Assembly: GCA_023249105.1 (NCBI GenBank)
Contig: JAHFDG010000012.1
Span: 62,001 to 126,000 of the forward strand
DNA: 64,000 bases
DNA from: Candidatus Methanoperedens sp.
Lineage (GTDB): Archaea > Halobacteriota > Methanosarcinia > Methanosarcinales > Methanoperedenaceae
Reading direction: 5' to 3'
In this document: piece by piece, positions 42,379 through 50,751 of the stretch
Layout of the letters: every line of letters begins with the position of its first letter
Position numbering within the stretch: the stretch's first letter is position 1
Program-made: the position numbers and the translations under genes
The notes under the pieces: generated by a model
The model's database searches: none
What the model was told of the DNA's origin: nothing
What the model saw: only the letters and a program-made list of their open reading frames with translations

Positions 42379-43947
42379 ATGAATAGGGAATTCATAGCGG
42401 CTTTAAAAAAGGAATTTGGCAATAATATTCTTGATGAAATAACCTCGCTTAATGAAACATATCTCACCGTAAAAAAAGAAGCAAATGTCAAGATATGCGA
42501 CCATATTTACCATCACCTGGATATTCCCCTTGTTTCGATTTTCGCAACAGATGAGAGAAAAAAGGATGGCTGTTTCAAAATCCATTATGTGTTTTCCCTT
42601 GACAAAGGCGACGCATTCGTTATAATAAAAATAAATGTCGATGAAAAATCCCCCAGATACAATTCCATCACCCATAAGATTGCAACAGCCAACTGGTATG
42701 AGCGCGAGATACAGGATATGTTCGGCCTGGTTCCGGTCGGTCATCCCGACCCCAGGCGGCTTGTGAATTTTGAGGACTGGCCAGACGGGGTTTACCCGCT
42801 TCGGAAGGATTTTGATATAAAGACAAAACCGCCGCGCGTTGAAGGTGAATATGTGTACCGGCGCGTCGAGGGTGAAGGCGTCTATGAAATTCCCGTGGGA
42901 CCCGTGCATGCAGGCGTAATCGAACCCGGTCATTTCAGGTTCAGCGTTGCAGGCGAGCCCATAATCAATCTTGAGATACGGCATTTCTATACGCATAAAG
43001 GTGTAGAAAAACTGTTTGAGAACATATCCCTCGATAAAGCCGTGTTCCTTGCTGAGCGTGTATCCGGCGATAACTCTGTGGCGCATGCTGTAGCCTTCTG
43101 CCAGGCTGTTGAGAGAATAGCAGGTGTTGATATTCCGGGGCGGGCAAAATATATACGGGTAGTTCTCCTTGAACTTGAACGCGTGTATAATCATCTGGGG
43201 GACATTGCCGGAATTGCAACAGATGTGGCTTTTGCCATGGGCGCTGCTCATGCCAACAGGCTCAAGGAAGAAATATTGCAGCTAAACGAAAAAATAACGG
43301 GGAGCAGGCTTCTTCGCGGAATGAACACAATCGGGGGAGTGCCACGCGATATCGGTGATAAGAAAGATGAGATTTTACTCACATTATCTGAAATACAGCG
43401 TGATTTCAGGGAACTTATGGAGTACCTGATGTCAATACCGTCTCTTATGGACAGGATTGAAACCACGGGGCGCATCTATAACGATACAGCAAAAGGGCTG
43501 CATGTCGTGGGACCGGTAGCGCGAGCTTCAGGAATCAACAGGGATACGAGGCGCGACCATCCTTATGCAGCTTATCCTGAAACCAATTTCAAAGTGTCGG
43601 TGCAAAAAGGCGGCGATGTGTACGCGCGAACGCTTGTGCGCGCCGATGAAGTATGCGAATCCATTGGATTAATAGAGCAGGCGCTCTGGTCGCTTCCCGA
43701 TGGTGAAATCAATATAAACATTGGCGAAATTCCCGATGGTTATGCCCTGGGATACACTGAAGCCCCGAGGGGAGAAACGCTTTACTGGGTTATGATAGAA
43801 AACAATAGTATTGTAAGATGCAAGGTAAGAGACCCGTCGTTTTGCAACTGGCTCGCGATTGAGTACGCTGTGCTTGATAATATCGTTCCCGACTTCCCGA
43901 TTATCAATAAAAGCCTGAGCTTATCATATTCCGGCAATGATATGTAG
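42379..43947 (+). CDS. HyfG-like large subunit (NuoC-NuoD fusion) lacking Ni-Fe cysteines
   Basis: Residues 1-150 are the NuoC-like domain (ANWYEREIQDMFGLVPVGHPDPRRLV); the rest is the catalytic-subunit fold (PVGPVHAGVIEPGHFRFSVAGE, HFYTHKGVEKLFE). True group 4 hydrogenases carry CxxC after an ERVCGIC-like motif and again near the end (DPCxxC). Here the first place reads ERVSGDNS (about residues 226-233) and the second reads DPSFCNW (about 485-491), so the nickel ligands are missing at both. That is the hallmark of Ehr-type complexes, which cannot be classical hydrogenases. The electron donor or acceptor is unknown. Confidence 0.9.
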   Translation: MNREFIAALKKEFGNNILDEITSLNETYLTVKKEANVKICDHIYHHLDIPLVSIFATDERKKDGCFKIHYVFSLDKGDAFVIIKINVDEKSPRYNSITHKIATANWYEREIQDMFGLVPVGHPDPRRLVNFEDWPDGVYPLRKDFDIKTKPPRVEGEYVYRRVEGEGVYEIPVGPVHAGVIEPGHFRFSVAGEPIINLEIRHFYTHKGVEKLFENISLDKAVFLAERVSGDNSVAHAVAFCQAVERIAGVDIPGRAKYIRVVLLELERVYNHLGDIAGIATDVAFAMGAAHANRLKEEILQLNEKITGSRLLRGMNTIGGVPRDIGDKKDEILLTLSEIQRDFRELMEYLMSIPSLMDRIETTGRIYNDTAKGLHVVGPVARASGINRDTRRDHPYAAYPETNFKVSVQKGGDVYARTLVRADEVCESIGLIEQALWSLPDGEININIGEIPDGYALGYTEAPRGETLYWVMIENNSIVRCKVRDPSFCNWLAIEYAVLDNIVPDFPIINKSLSLSYSGNDM

Positions 43948-43956
43948 GTGAAAAAA

Positions 43957-44295
43957 ATGTTTGATATCCTGAAAAAAACCCTAGAAACCGGCTCGCAAAC
44001 TACAAAATATCCGCAAATTCCAGACATTGCACCTGCGGGATTTCGCGGGAAACCGGAGCTCCTGTCGGAAAAATGTACTTTCTGCGGTAAATGTACTACT
44101 GCCTGCCCGCCCGGTGTGATATGGCTGGCAGAAGGGGATGGTGAAAAAATCCTTACATTATCATACTGCGGCTGCATATTCTGTGGAAGATGCGAGGAAG
44201 TATGCCCCGAGGGTGCAATCAAACTTAGCGGGGAGTATGAGCTTGCTTCAAAGACAAAAGAAGACCTTCTTACCAGTATTCGGAGAAAGACATGA
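43957..44295 (+). CDS. HyfH/NuoI-like 2x[4Fe-4S] ferredoxin subunit
   Basis: A 112-residue ferredoxin with two cluster motifs: KCTFCGKCTTACPPG and CIFCGRCEEVCPEG, eight cysteines in all. It would connect the small subunit to a soluble partner. A GTG at 43948 is possible, but the ATG at 43957 has GGTG seven bases upstream and is more likely. The end overlaps the HyfI-like gene by 4 bases. Confidence 0.9.
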   Translation: MFDILKKTLETGSQTTKYPQIPDIAPAGFRGKPELLSEKCTFCGKCTTACPPGVIWLAEGDGEKILTLSYCGCIFCGRCEEVCPEGAIKLSGEYELASKTKEDLLTSIRRKT

Positions 44296-44780
44296 CAGTC
44301 GAGGATGAAATCGAGATAATGGGGCAGCGCCTTAATGATAAGATAAAAAAAATCTTCGGGCGCTCACTGCACATACGCGAGGTGGATGCAGGCTCATGCA
44401 ATGCCTGCGAAGTTGAGGTAAATGCGCTCTCAAATCCGATATATGATATCGAGCGATTCGGTATCCACATAGTGGCGTCCCCGCGCCATGCTGATATGCT
44501 GCTGGTCACGGGTCCTGTTACGCGGAACATGGAACTTGCTCTCCTTAAAACCTATAATGCCACGCCATCCCCAAAACTTGTGGCGGCAATGGGTTCGTGC
44601 GCATGCAATGGCGGCATATTCGGGGATACTTACGCAAGCGGGGGCGGTGTTGACCGATTTATCCCTGTGGACGTGTACATACCCGGATGCCCGCCCAGGC
44701 CGCAGGCAGTGATATTCGGCATCATGGTCGCGCTTGATAAGCTTCCGCAGAAAATTAAAAAAATAGAGGCAAAACCATGA
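44292..44780 (+). CDS. HyfI/NuoB-like small subunit
   Basis: A 162-residue iron-sulfur protein. The proximal cluster ligands are visible as CNAC (VDAGSCNACEVEVNAL), GSCACNGG and GCPPRPQAVIFG. All four are conserved although the partner large subunit has lost its nickel ligands, which indicates that electron transfer continues in the complex. The gene overlaps both neighbours by 4 bases, in front and behind. Confidence 0.92.
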   Translation: MTVEDEIEIMGQRLNDKIKKIFGRSLHIREVDAGSCNACEVEVNALSNPIYDIERFGIHIVASPRHADMLLVTGPVTRNMELALLKTYNATPSPKLVAAMGSCACNGGIFGDTYASGGGVDRFIPVDVYIPGCPPRPQAVIFGIMVALDKLPQKIKKIEAKP

Positions 44781-45211
44781 CACGATACGAGATACTTCTG
44801 GCGACCGATGGCACGGCATGCGCGAGAAAGGCCGAGATTGCAGCCATGAAAATAACAAGATCATACAACATCCGCATGGCGGCTATCTATGTAGCCGTAG
44901 CACGCAAGGATTCCGAGCGCGAGGAACTCGTGGCGCGGGGCGAGGAAGTGCTGGAACGAGTATTAAAAACAGGTGCGGATATGGGCGTGGATATCCAAAA
45001 ACTGCTGGTCGGGGTCAGCATGGCGCGGATGCCAAAAATGGGAGCACGCGCAGAGATTATATCGCAGGCAATACTGGATGCGGCAGAGAAGTACGGAGTG
45101 CATACCATCGTCATGGGCGGCGAGGGTGAGACAGATATTAACCCGGAACTTGGAAGCGTGGCACAGGCCGTGGTCAGGAAAGCAAAGTGCACTGTTCTGG
45201 TAGCAAGATAA
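44777..45211 (+). CDS. universal stress protein (UspA family)
   Basis: A 144-residue protein with the Usp fold: YEILLATDGTACARKAEIAAMKI at the start and HTIVMGGEGETDINPELGSVAQAVVRKAKCTVLVAR at the end. The ATP-binding loop usually reads GxxGxx(S/T); the GGEGETDINPELGS segment approximates it. The start overlaps the HyfI-like gene by 4 bases, so it is made with the membrane complex and may regulate it; this is inference from context. Confidence 0.85.
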   Translation: MTRYEILLATDGTACARKAEIAAMKITRSYNIRMAAIYVAVARKDSEREELVARGEEVLERVLKTGADMGVDIQKLLVGVSMARMPKMGARAEIISQAILDAAEKYGVHTIVMGGEGETDINPELGSVAQAVVRKAKCTVLVAR

Positions 45212-45253
45212 AAAAAGGATTCTATAATTTTTGGTAATCAGACCGAAAAAATA

Positions 45254-45640
45254 TTACGTCTTCCCGAGTATGCGCAGCGCCAGGTGCGCAGCATTCTCCC
45301 CGTTATCTATTCCCACGCATGCAACGGGTACACCCTTTGGCATCTGGACTATGGATAAAAGGGCATCCATTCCCCCAAGCTTTGAACTGACAGGAACGCC
45401 TATAACAGGTTTTTTTGTCCGTGAGGCGATTACGCCTGGAAGGGCTGCGGATAGTCCCGCTATTGCTATGAAGACCTTTGCATCACTTTTTTTTATATAA
45501 TCTTCAAGCTCCACGGGATTCCTGTGCGCCGAAAGGACACGTATCTCAAAATCAATTGCGCTGGTTTCCAGAACTTTTGTACACCGCTCTGCAATCTCCC
45601 TGTCGGATTCAGAACCTATCACTATCGCAATGGTTGCCAT
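45254..45640 (-). CDS. purE: N5-carboxyaminoimidazole ribonucleotide mutase
   Basis: At 128 residues this has the PurE signatures: [47 protein letters not shown] and [33 protein letters not shown]. It moves the carboxyl group within the carboxyaminoimidazole ribonucleotide, or carboxylates AIR directly, during purine synthesis. It is shorter than many bacterial PurE proteins (160) but usual for archaea. It converges with the Usp gene. Confidence 0.92.
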   Translation of the reverse strand: MATIAIVIGSESDREIAERCTKVLETSAIDFEIRVLSAHRNPVELEDYIKKSDAKVFIAIAGLSAALPGVIASRTKKPVIGVPVSSKLGGMDALLSIVQMPKGVPVACVGIDNGENAAHLALRILGKT

Positions 45641-45729
45641 AAATCTTAATAGTCGATTAATCCATAAAATCTTTTTGTAAAAAAATTGAGGTGTGGGGGG
45701 ATGACCAATCCCCCCAACATTATGGCTTC

Positions 45730-45993
45730 CTATTCTATTTCATCATCTTCAAAGGATTGCTTCACATGTCTTGAAAACATGGAAACCCACATCGAGTACA
45801 TCCCATAAACCATTAATCCGCTGTTGGGATAAGCGGTCTCATTGATATAATTCGAATCCTGTTCCAGTTCCGCAGTATCCTGGAAATACAGTCTCATCGC
45901 CCCGTTTTTCTCAAATCCCAGTGACATGTCCTGATACTCTTTTTGCTGGTTCTTAATCTTAACTGAGGAAAAATATCTGGGAATTTCTTTCAT
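45730..45993 (-). CDS. uncharacterised small protein (87 aa)
   Basis: I do not recognise the family. It is acidic and soluble, starts [37 protein letters not shown] and ends acidic (FEDDEIE). The start overlaps the stop of the upstream DUF5371-like gene by 4 bases, so they are a two-gene unit. The size, overlap and small partner are like a toxin-antitoxin pair, but no toxin motif is visible. Confidence 0.55.
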   Translation of the reverse strand: MKEIPRYFSSVKIKNQQKEYQDMSLGFEKNGAMRLYFQDTAELEQDSNYINETAYPNSGLMVYGMYSMWVSMFSRHVKQSFEDDEIE

Positions 45994-46130
45994 ATCTCTT
46001 CCCTACCATATTTCAAATAGTGATACACTGCTTTTGAGATTGCTTCTTTGACAGAGGACTCCCCGGTTTTTTCTTTCAGTGCTATGACATCTTCCTGGGG
46101 TAGTACCGACTGGACGTGAACAATCTTCAT
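45990..46130 (-). CDS. DUF5371-like small protein
   Basis: Forty-six residues from the ATG at 46130 (MKIVHVQSVLPQEDVIALKEKTG, ending [11 protein letters not shown]). A start at 46190 would add a hydrophobic, non-homologous stretch. Short proteins of this kind are widespread in Methanosarcinales and Methanoperedens-like genomes. The pattern of a strand followed by two helices resembles ribbon-helix-helix or antitoxin-type DNA-binding proteins; this is only a suggestion. Confidence 0.55.
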   Translation of the reverse strand: MKIVHVQSVLPQEDVIALKEKTGESSVKEAISKAVYHYLKYGREEI

Positions 46131-46253
46131 TTCATTTATTCCTCCGTTTGATAACAAACATACCATCATTATCATGATTATGCTAATCATGTATAAAGCT
46201 TTCGATTAAAACGATATTAAATCTTTACCAATCAAAATATTAATATGTAAAGC

Positions 46254-46269
46254 CAGATATTCATATCTG
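46254..46269. promoter_or_regulatory. palindrome in the FAH-family leader
   Basis: CAGATAT-TC-ATATCTG is a perfect inverted repeat of seven bases per arm, about 140 bases upstream of the FAH-family gene and about 120 bases from the divergent DUF5371-like gene. TAGTCCT near 46285 and AGGACTA near 46354 can pair over a 13-codon frame with its own AAAGGAG. It may be an operator or part of a folded leader. Confidence 0.4.
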
Positions 46270-46410
46270 AAACCAAAGGAGATAGTCCTGTATGCAGCCA
46301 GAAAAGAGCATGGCAGCAAGTTATTATATCTGATTTGTGCTCAACTTCTGAAAGGACTAATTCAAGTAATTGCTTGGCTAAAATGAAAAAACGGTCGGAG
46401 GAAAAATTGT

Positions 46411-47193
46411 ATGATTGGAAGGTTCAAATTCGAGAACGAGATATTTTACGGCGATATTAGAGGGGAACGCGTGATTGTTGACAGGGGCTTGTATAGCGAT
46501 ACATTTGTAATTTCCGAGCTCCAGTTGCTGCCCCCGACCCAGCCAAGCAAGATAATCTGTGTGGGCCTAAACTACAAAGACCATGCAAAGGAATTAAACA
46601 TGCCCATACCCAAAAATCCCCTCTTATTTTTAAAGCCACCCTCGGCGGTAATTGGTCATATGGGAAAGATAGTTTATCCGGATAAAGTTAAGCGGATGGA
46701 TTATGAAGCAGAACTTGCAGTAATAATAGGCAAACGATGCAAGAACGTAAGGGCTGCGGATGCAGGAAGCATAATAATGGGATATTCGTGTTTCAACGAT
46801 GTAACTGCAAGGGACATGCAGAAGGAAGATATCCAGTGGACAAGGTCCAAGAGTTTTGATACTTTTGCTCCCATTGGTCCTTACATAGCAGACCCGACAG
46901 TGGATATCAGCGATCTTCGTATTAAAACCCGGGTGAATGGTGAATTGAGGCAGGATTCAAGTACTGCCAATCTTATTTTCAATGTGCCGCAATTGATAGA
47001 ATTTATTTCAGGCATCATGACGCTTGAACGCGGGGATATAATTGCGACGGGCACGCCGCCAGGGGTTGGCGAGCTCACAGTCGGTGACAGCGTAGAAATT
47101 GAGATAGAAAATATAGGTGTTTTGAAAAATGGCGTCATCGGCGGAATTAACTGGATGATTAAAAATATCATGCCTGAGAAGGAAACATATTAG
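46411..47193 (+). CDS. fumarylacetoacetate hydrolase family protein
   Basis: The 260-residue protein has a short N-terminal domain and the FAH core: KIICVGLNYKDHAKELN, PLLFLKPPSAVIGH, MDYEAELAVIIGKR, GYSCFNDVTARDMQ, KSFDTFAPIGP and IIATGTPPGVG. The metal-binding acidic residues are in YEAELA and TARD. Family members hydrolyse or decarboxylate acylpyruvates or 2-oxo acids; archaeal copies with a genuine substrate are unassigned. A GGAGG-like site precedes the start. Confidence 0.9.
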   Translation: MIGRFKFENEIFYGDIRGERVIVDRGLYSDTFVISELQLLPPTQPSKIICVGLNYKDHAKELNMPIPKNPLLFLKPPSAVIGHMGKIVYPDKVKRMDYEAELAVIIGKRCKNVRAADAGSIIMGYSCFNDVTARDMQKEDIQWTRSKSFDTFAPIGPYIADPTVDISDLRIKTRVNGELRQDSSTANLIFNVPQLIEFISGIMTLERGDIIATGTPPGVGELTVGDSVEIEIENIGVLKNGVIGGINWMIKNIMPEKETY

Positions 47194-47264
47194 CATACCT
47201 TCGCTTTATTAAGAATGAAAATAATTGAGATACCAAATACTGTGCTGAACAGGTGAGTAATTGA

Positions 47265-47423
47265 ATGTCTGAGATATACGATAATGTATGGGAAACCCGG
47301 AAACGCAAGCCGCCAGTAAGGGAAGAGAAGAAACTTGCTGAAGTAAAACCGCCTTTTACAGACCATGACAGGTTGAAGGACACGATAGAACGGCGGAAAA
47401 AGAATGTGTATGGAATGAAATAA
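47265..47423 (+). CDS. small charged protein (52 aa)
   Basis: A clear AGGTGAG ribosome site at 47251-47257 precedes an ATG that opens 52 codons: MSEIYDNVWETRKRKPPVRE, rich in lysine, arginine and glutamate, ending NVYGMK. It lies 71 bases after the FAH-family gene and 25 bases before the glycosyltransferase. No domain is recognised. The signal and the codon use argue for a real gene. Confidence 0.55.
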   Translation: MSEIYDNVWETRKRKPPVREEKKLAEVKPPFTDHDRLKDTIERRKKNVYGMK

Positions 47424-47448
47424 AACACATTCATTAAAATCCGTAACT

Positions 47449-48162
47449 ATGGATAAGATAGAAGTTTCAATCGTCCTGCCTGCCTACAACGAGGCTGCAA
47501 GGTTAGAGGATACAGTAGAAAGAACTGCTTTAGCTATTCGTGGAATAACGCCATCATTTGAAATCATAATAGCCGAGGATGGAAGTAAGGATGGGACAGA
47601 CAGGATTTCGCAAGCTCTTGCAAATAAATACGATTTTGTAATGCACCTGCATTCGGATGAAAGGCTGGGAAGGGGGCGCGCTATGGTCCGTGCTTTCAAG
47701 GCATCCAGGGGAGAAATCATATGCGATATTGATGTTGACCTTGCCACGGACATGAAGCATCTAAAAGAGTTAGTCCAGTCAATACGTGCCGGTTATGATT
47801 TTGCCACAGGCTCGCGGATGCTCCCTGAAAGCAATGTCAAGAGACCATTTAAGAGGGGGCTGGCGAGCAAAGGTTATAATTTTCTCACAAGATTCATGCT
47901 GGGTTCAAAACTATATGACCACCAGTGCGGTTTCAAATCCTTTAAACGCAGCTCCCTTTTTGCGCTCATGGATACCGTTAAGGATACCCACTGGTTCTGG
48001 GATACGGAATTGTTCGTGAGGGCGCAGCGCGCAGGCTACAGGATAAAAGAGTTCCCGGTAGAATGGAAACACGGCGGCGCTACAAAAGTTAATTTAATAC
48101 GGGACATTTTCGGGATGGGGTCGCAGATATTCAGGCTATGGTATGAATTCCTATGGGATTGA
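47449..48162 (+). CDS. family 2 glycosyltransferase, dolichyl-phosphate sugar synthase type
   Basis: A 237-residue GT2 enzyme with VSIVLPAYNEAARLEDTVERT, AEDGSKDGTDRIS, the DxD-bearing IICDIDVDLATDM, GSRMLPESNVKRPFKR and the acceptor region HWFWDTELFVRAQRAGYRIKEFPVEW. It transfers sugar from a nucleotide donor to dolichyl phosphate, used in archaeal protein N-glycosylation. There is no membrane helix at the end, so it acts at the inner membrane face. Confidence 0.88.
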   Translation: MDKIEVSIVLPAYNEAARLEDTVERTALAIRGITPSFEIIIAEDGSKDGTDRISQALANKYDFVMHLHSDERLGRGRAMVRAFKASRGEIICDIDVDLATDMKHLKELVQSIRAGYDFATGSRMLPESNVKRPFKRGLASKGYNFLTRFMLGSKLYDHQCGFKSFKRSSLFALMDTVKDTHWFWDTELFVRAQRAGYRIKEFPVEWKHGGATKVNLIRDIFGMGSQIFRLWYEFLWD

Positions 48163-48220
48163 AAATTTTATACAATCATACACTACCGCTTTATATATAT
48201 TGATTAACAAATCTCTCCCA

Positions 48221-48328
48221 ATGAGAGGAATGATTGGGATTGTCGTTATAATGGCGTTGGGCTACCATATCGCTGAAGCACACTCAGAGCTATCAAAATT
48301 TAAGAAAAAGTCACATACGATTCTATGA
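48221..48328 (+). CDS. possible leaderless small membrane protein (35 aa)
   Basis: MRGMIGIVVIMALGYHIAEA is a hydrophobic start followed by a basic tail. TTTATATATA lies at 48190-48199, so transcription would begin at about the ATG, giving a leaderless message. The stop overlaps the ATG of the HerA-like gene in ATGA. That overlap is the main support; the frame is short and unproven. Confidence 0.45.
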   Translation: MRGMIGIVVIMALGYHIAEAHSELSKFKKKSHTIL

Positions 48329-49917
48329 CTGGCAAAATACAGCTTCTTACTGGAAAAATGGATACAAAAGACGTATTCATAGATGCACAGGAATTTGTTA
48401 CCGGAAGAACGTGCGTAATAGGTCAAAGCGGGAGTGGTAAAAGCTATTTAATAGCCGTGCTTTGCGAACAACTGCTGCAAAATAATATCGCTTTTTGTAT
48501 AGTTGATACGGAAGGAGAATATTTCTCTTTGAAGGAAAAATTCCAATTGCTCTGGGTTGGCGGGGAAGAAGCGGATGTCAGTATAGAAGTTGATTTCTAT
48601 GACCTCATAACAAAATCAATAAAAAATAACGTCCCTTTGATTTTAGATGTATCGGATGTCCTGGACCAGAGAAAGGTTGTTTCTGATTTTGCAGGTAAAT
48701 TATATGAAATCGAAAGCCAGGTAAAGCAGCCGTATTTATTGATTATCGAGGAGGCGGACAGGTTTGTTCCGCAAAGCAAGGACTCTATAAAGGAAATCGA
48801 GGAGATTTCTAAAAGAGGGAGAAAAAGGGGGCTGGGTTTGCTTGTTGCGACGCAGAGGCCTTCGCTTGTAAATAAGAATGTCCTGTCCCAGTGCGGAAAC
48901 CAGTTAATCGGGAAATTGACAACCGAAAACGATTTAAAAGCAGTGGATTTGTTTTTTGCTGACAGGAAAGAACTGGAACTATTGCCTAAATTGAATACCG
49001 GGGAATTTTTTGTGATGGGGAATGTGGTGAAAGAAAAAACCAGGATGCAGACCATCCAGAGAATAACACAGCACAAGGGTCTTACCCCGAAACTGATTCC
49101 AAAAGCAACGGGTAAAATTACCGAGCTAAAAACAAGCCTGGGTTTTGCGGGGATGCCGGAGGAGAAAGAGAAAGTAAAAGAGGCTTATGAAGTAAAAGAA
49201 GCCTATGCTATTGGCGAGAGAAAATTAAAAGGGGTTGAGGCGAAAATTCCAAAAGAGCAGATAGAAGCTATCGTTGATGGTAAAAGAAAGAAAAAATACT
49301 GGCTGTTCGGGGAAAAGGAGCATGTAAAATCTATCGAGCTTATCTATCATCCGCTTGTCTGGGTTGAAGTAACTGCTCCTGAAGGATTTATCACGAAGAG
49401 CCTTACAGCGCATTCATTTATAGTAGATTCTGTAAGCGGAGAATTTGTGGATATTAAAAACGGGTTAAAATACTCAACAGGTATTTCCAGATTAATCGGT
49501 TTAAATGAAAATGATATCAGGATTTTGCTTGAAATTTTCAGGAATGAAAAAACTACTATCGGCGATCTTGAACTTAAAACCAAGCTATCCGAGACGACAA
49601 TAAGAAATATTATCCATAATCTGCAGGATAGGAAGATTGTAACTTCTTCAAAACAGGGTAATTTAAAATTATATTCTTTTCTTATTAACTTTAAACCCCC
49701 TGATTTAAAGCAATCTTTAATCCGCCCTGAAATACAGCAAATTTCCGGAAGAACAAATAAACAGGTGCTTACAGAGGATGTTTTGCGAAAAATAATAAAG
49801 GGTCTGGAAGATGAATCTGATATAACAAAATTTGAAGTTTTTTATTACCCGATATGGTTTGTAAACCTGGAAAACAGAAGCCTGAAAATAGATGGGGTCG
49901 CAGGGAAGGAGATTTGA
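48325..49917 (+). CDS. HerA/DUF87-type ATPase with winged-helix C-terminus
   Basis: A 530-residue P-loop protein: Walker A GQSGSGKSYL (residues 33-42), Walker B LLIIEEADRFVP and the sensor region GRKRGLGLLVATQRPSLVNKNVLSQCGNQL typical of HerA/FtsK-like ATPases. Residues 330-530 hold an added beta-rich domain and a winged helix (TTIGDLELKTKLSETTIRNIIHNLQDRKIVTS). NurA, Mre11 and Rad50 are not nearby, so this is a stand-alone ATPase, maybe a DNA or DNA-protein translocase. It is translationally coupled to a 35-codon frame. Confidence 0.85.
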   Translation: MTGKIQLLTGKMDTKDVFIDAQEFVTGRTCVIGQSGSGKSYLIAVLCEQLLQNNIAFCIVDTEGEYFSLKEKFQLLWVGGEEADVSIEVDFYDLITKSIKNNVPLILDVSDVLDQRKVVSDFAGKLYEIESQVKQPYLLIIEEADRFVPQSKDSIKEIEEISKRGRKRGLGLLVATQRPSLVNKNVLSQCGNQLIGKLTTENDLKAVDLFFADRKELELLPKLNTGEFFVMGNVVKEKTRMQTIQRITQHKGLTPKLIPKATGKITELKTSLGFAGMPEEKEKVKEAYEVKEAYAIGERKLKGVEAKIPKEQIEAIVDGKRKKKYWLFGEKEHVKSIELIYHPLVWVEVTAPEGFITKSLTAHSFIVDSVSGEFVDIKNGLKYSTGISRLIGLNENDIRILLEIFRNEKTTIGDLELKTKLSETTIRNIIHNLQDRKIVTSSKQGNLKLYSFLINFKPPDLKQSLIRPEIQQISGRTNKQVLTEDVLRKIIKGLEDESDITKFEVFYYPIWFVNLENRSLKIDGVAGKEI

Positions 49918-50032
49918 GGTTTTCTTAGCCAATATTATCCACATAATATAATAATTACTCCCCGAAACCTTTTTATATCATACGATTTCGTACATCCATT
50001 GGAGTATCTATGGAAACTCCACATGAGGAATT

Positions 50033-50239
50033 ATGGAAAAAAATGCTGGAACGATTGACCGTATTGTAAGGGTTGTTATCGGAATAGTCCTGTTGTATGC
50101 AGTTGCGACAGGTATGGTACAGGGAATTGTAATGTACGTGGCAGAGATTCTCGGCATAATGATGCTGGTTACTGCGGCGCTTGCCTACTGCCCGCTGTAT
50201 CCGGCAATGAAGATGAACACTGCATCAAAGCCAAAATAA
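50033..50239 (+). CDS. DUF2892 family membrane protein
   Basis: A 68-residue protein with the DUF2892 (YgaP-like inner membrane) pattern: NAGTIDRIVRVVIGIVLLYAVATG, a second helix and the end LAYCPLYPAMKMNT with a single cysteine. The family often accompanies sulfur-transfer or redox proteins; none is adjacent here. A TATA-like TTTTTATATCATACG lies about 60 bases upstream and GAGGAAT precedes the ATG. Confidence 0.85.
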   Translation: MEKNAGTIDRIVRVVIGIVLLYAVATGMVQGIVMYVAEILGIMMLVTAALAYCPLYPAMKMNTASKPK

Positions 50240-50329
50240 ATAGCATAATTTCGTATTTTTTTCTTTTTTATTTTATAGAGTTCTTTATCTAATCTCATTA
50301 ATCACGCCATCTCGATGACGATTTTGTCA

Positions 50330-50467
50330 TCACACTACCCCAAATGTCTCTAACACTACCAACAGCAAAAATATTATTAATGCTATTTTTACCCATTGCG
50401 GGCTAATATAATATGAGAGTTTTGGTTTAAGCTTCCCTTTTATTATTGCATCTATTTTGTCTTCCAT
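50330..50467 (-). CDS. small single-helix membrane protein (45 aa)
   Basis: The minus strand encodes MEDKIDAIIKGKLKPKLSYY, then ISPQWVKIALIIF and LLLVVLETFGVV before a TGA. A charged N-terminus, a tryptophan at the membrane border and one helix are the pattern of a genuine small membrane protein, and it fills an otherwise empty stretch. An upstream in-frame ATG at 50479 would add four residues. In the rest of 50240-50751 (50468-50751) I see no further gene. Confidence 0.5.
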   Translation of the reverse strand: MEDKIDAIIKGKLKPKLSYYISPQWVKIALIIFLLLVVLETFGVV

Positions 50468-50751
50468 CGATATGCCCATCCAGTTGTTTATCGTATGATT
50501 AAATAAAGTTTATGCTGTCTCCTTTAGGTTTTCAATCTTCTTAACGTCTGCCTCTATTAAACTTAGCTAAGGTTATCACTTTCTCAGAAGATTCTAGTCC
50601 AGTAAAAGAACCCTCATGCCCTCACGCCCATGTTCCGATTTTCGAGTGATTGCATTGAGTTTCGTGCATCAATTGAACATCTTGAACCAAAACGATAATC
50701 GTGACGCTAAAATTGGGGCACAGATAAACTAAAAAATACAGTGGAGAAGGA

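Noticed and set aside
42379-43947. Catalytic [NiFe] hydrogenase large subunit
   Set aside because: Both CxxC motifs that bind nickel are missing, so the hydrogenase label is not supported.
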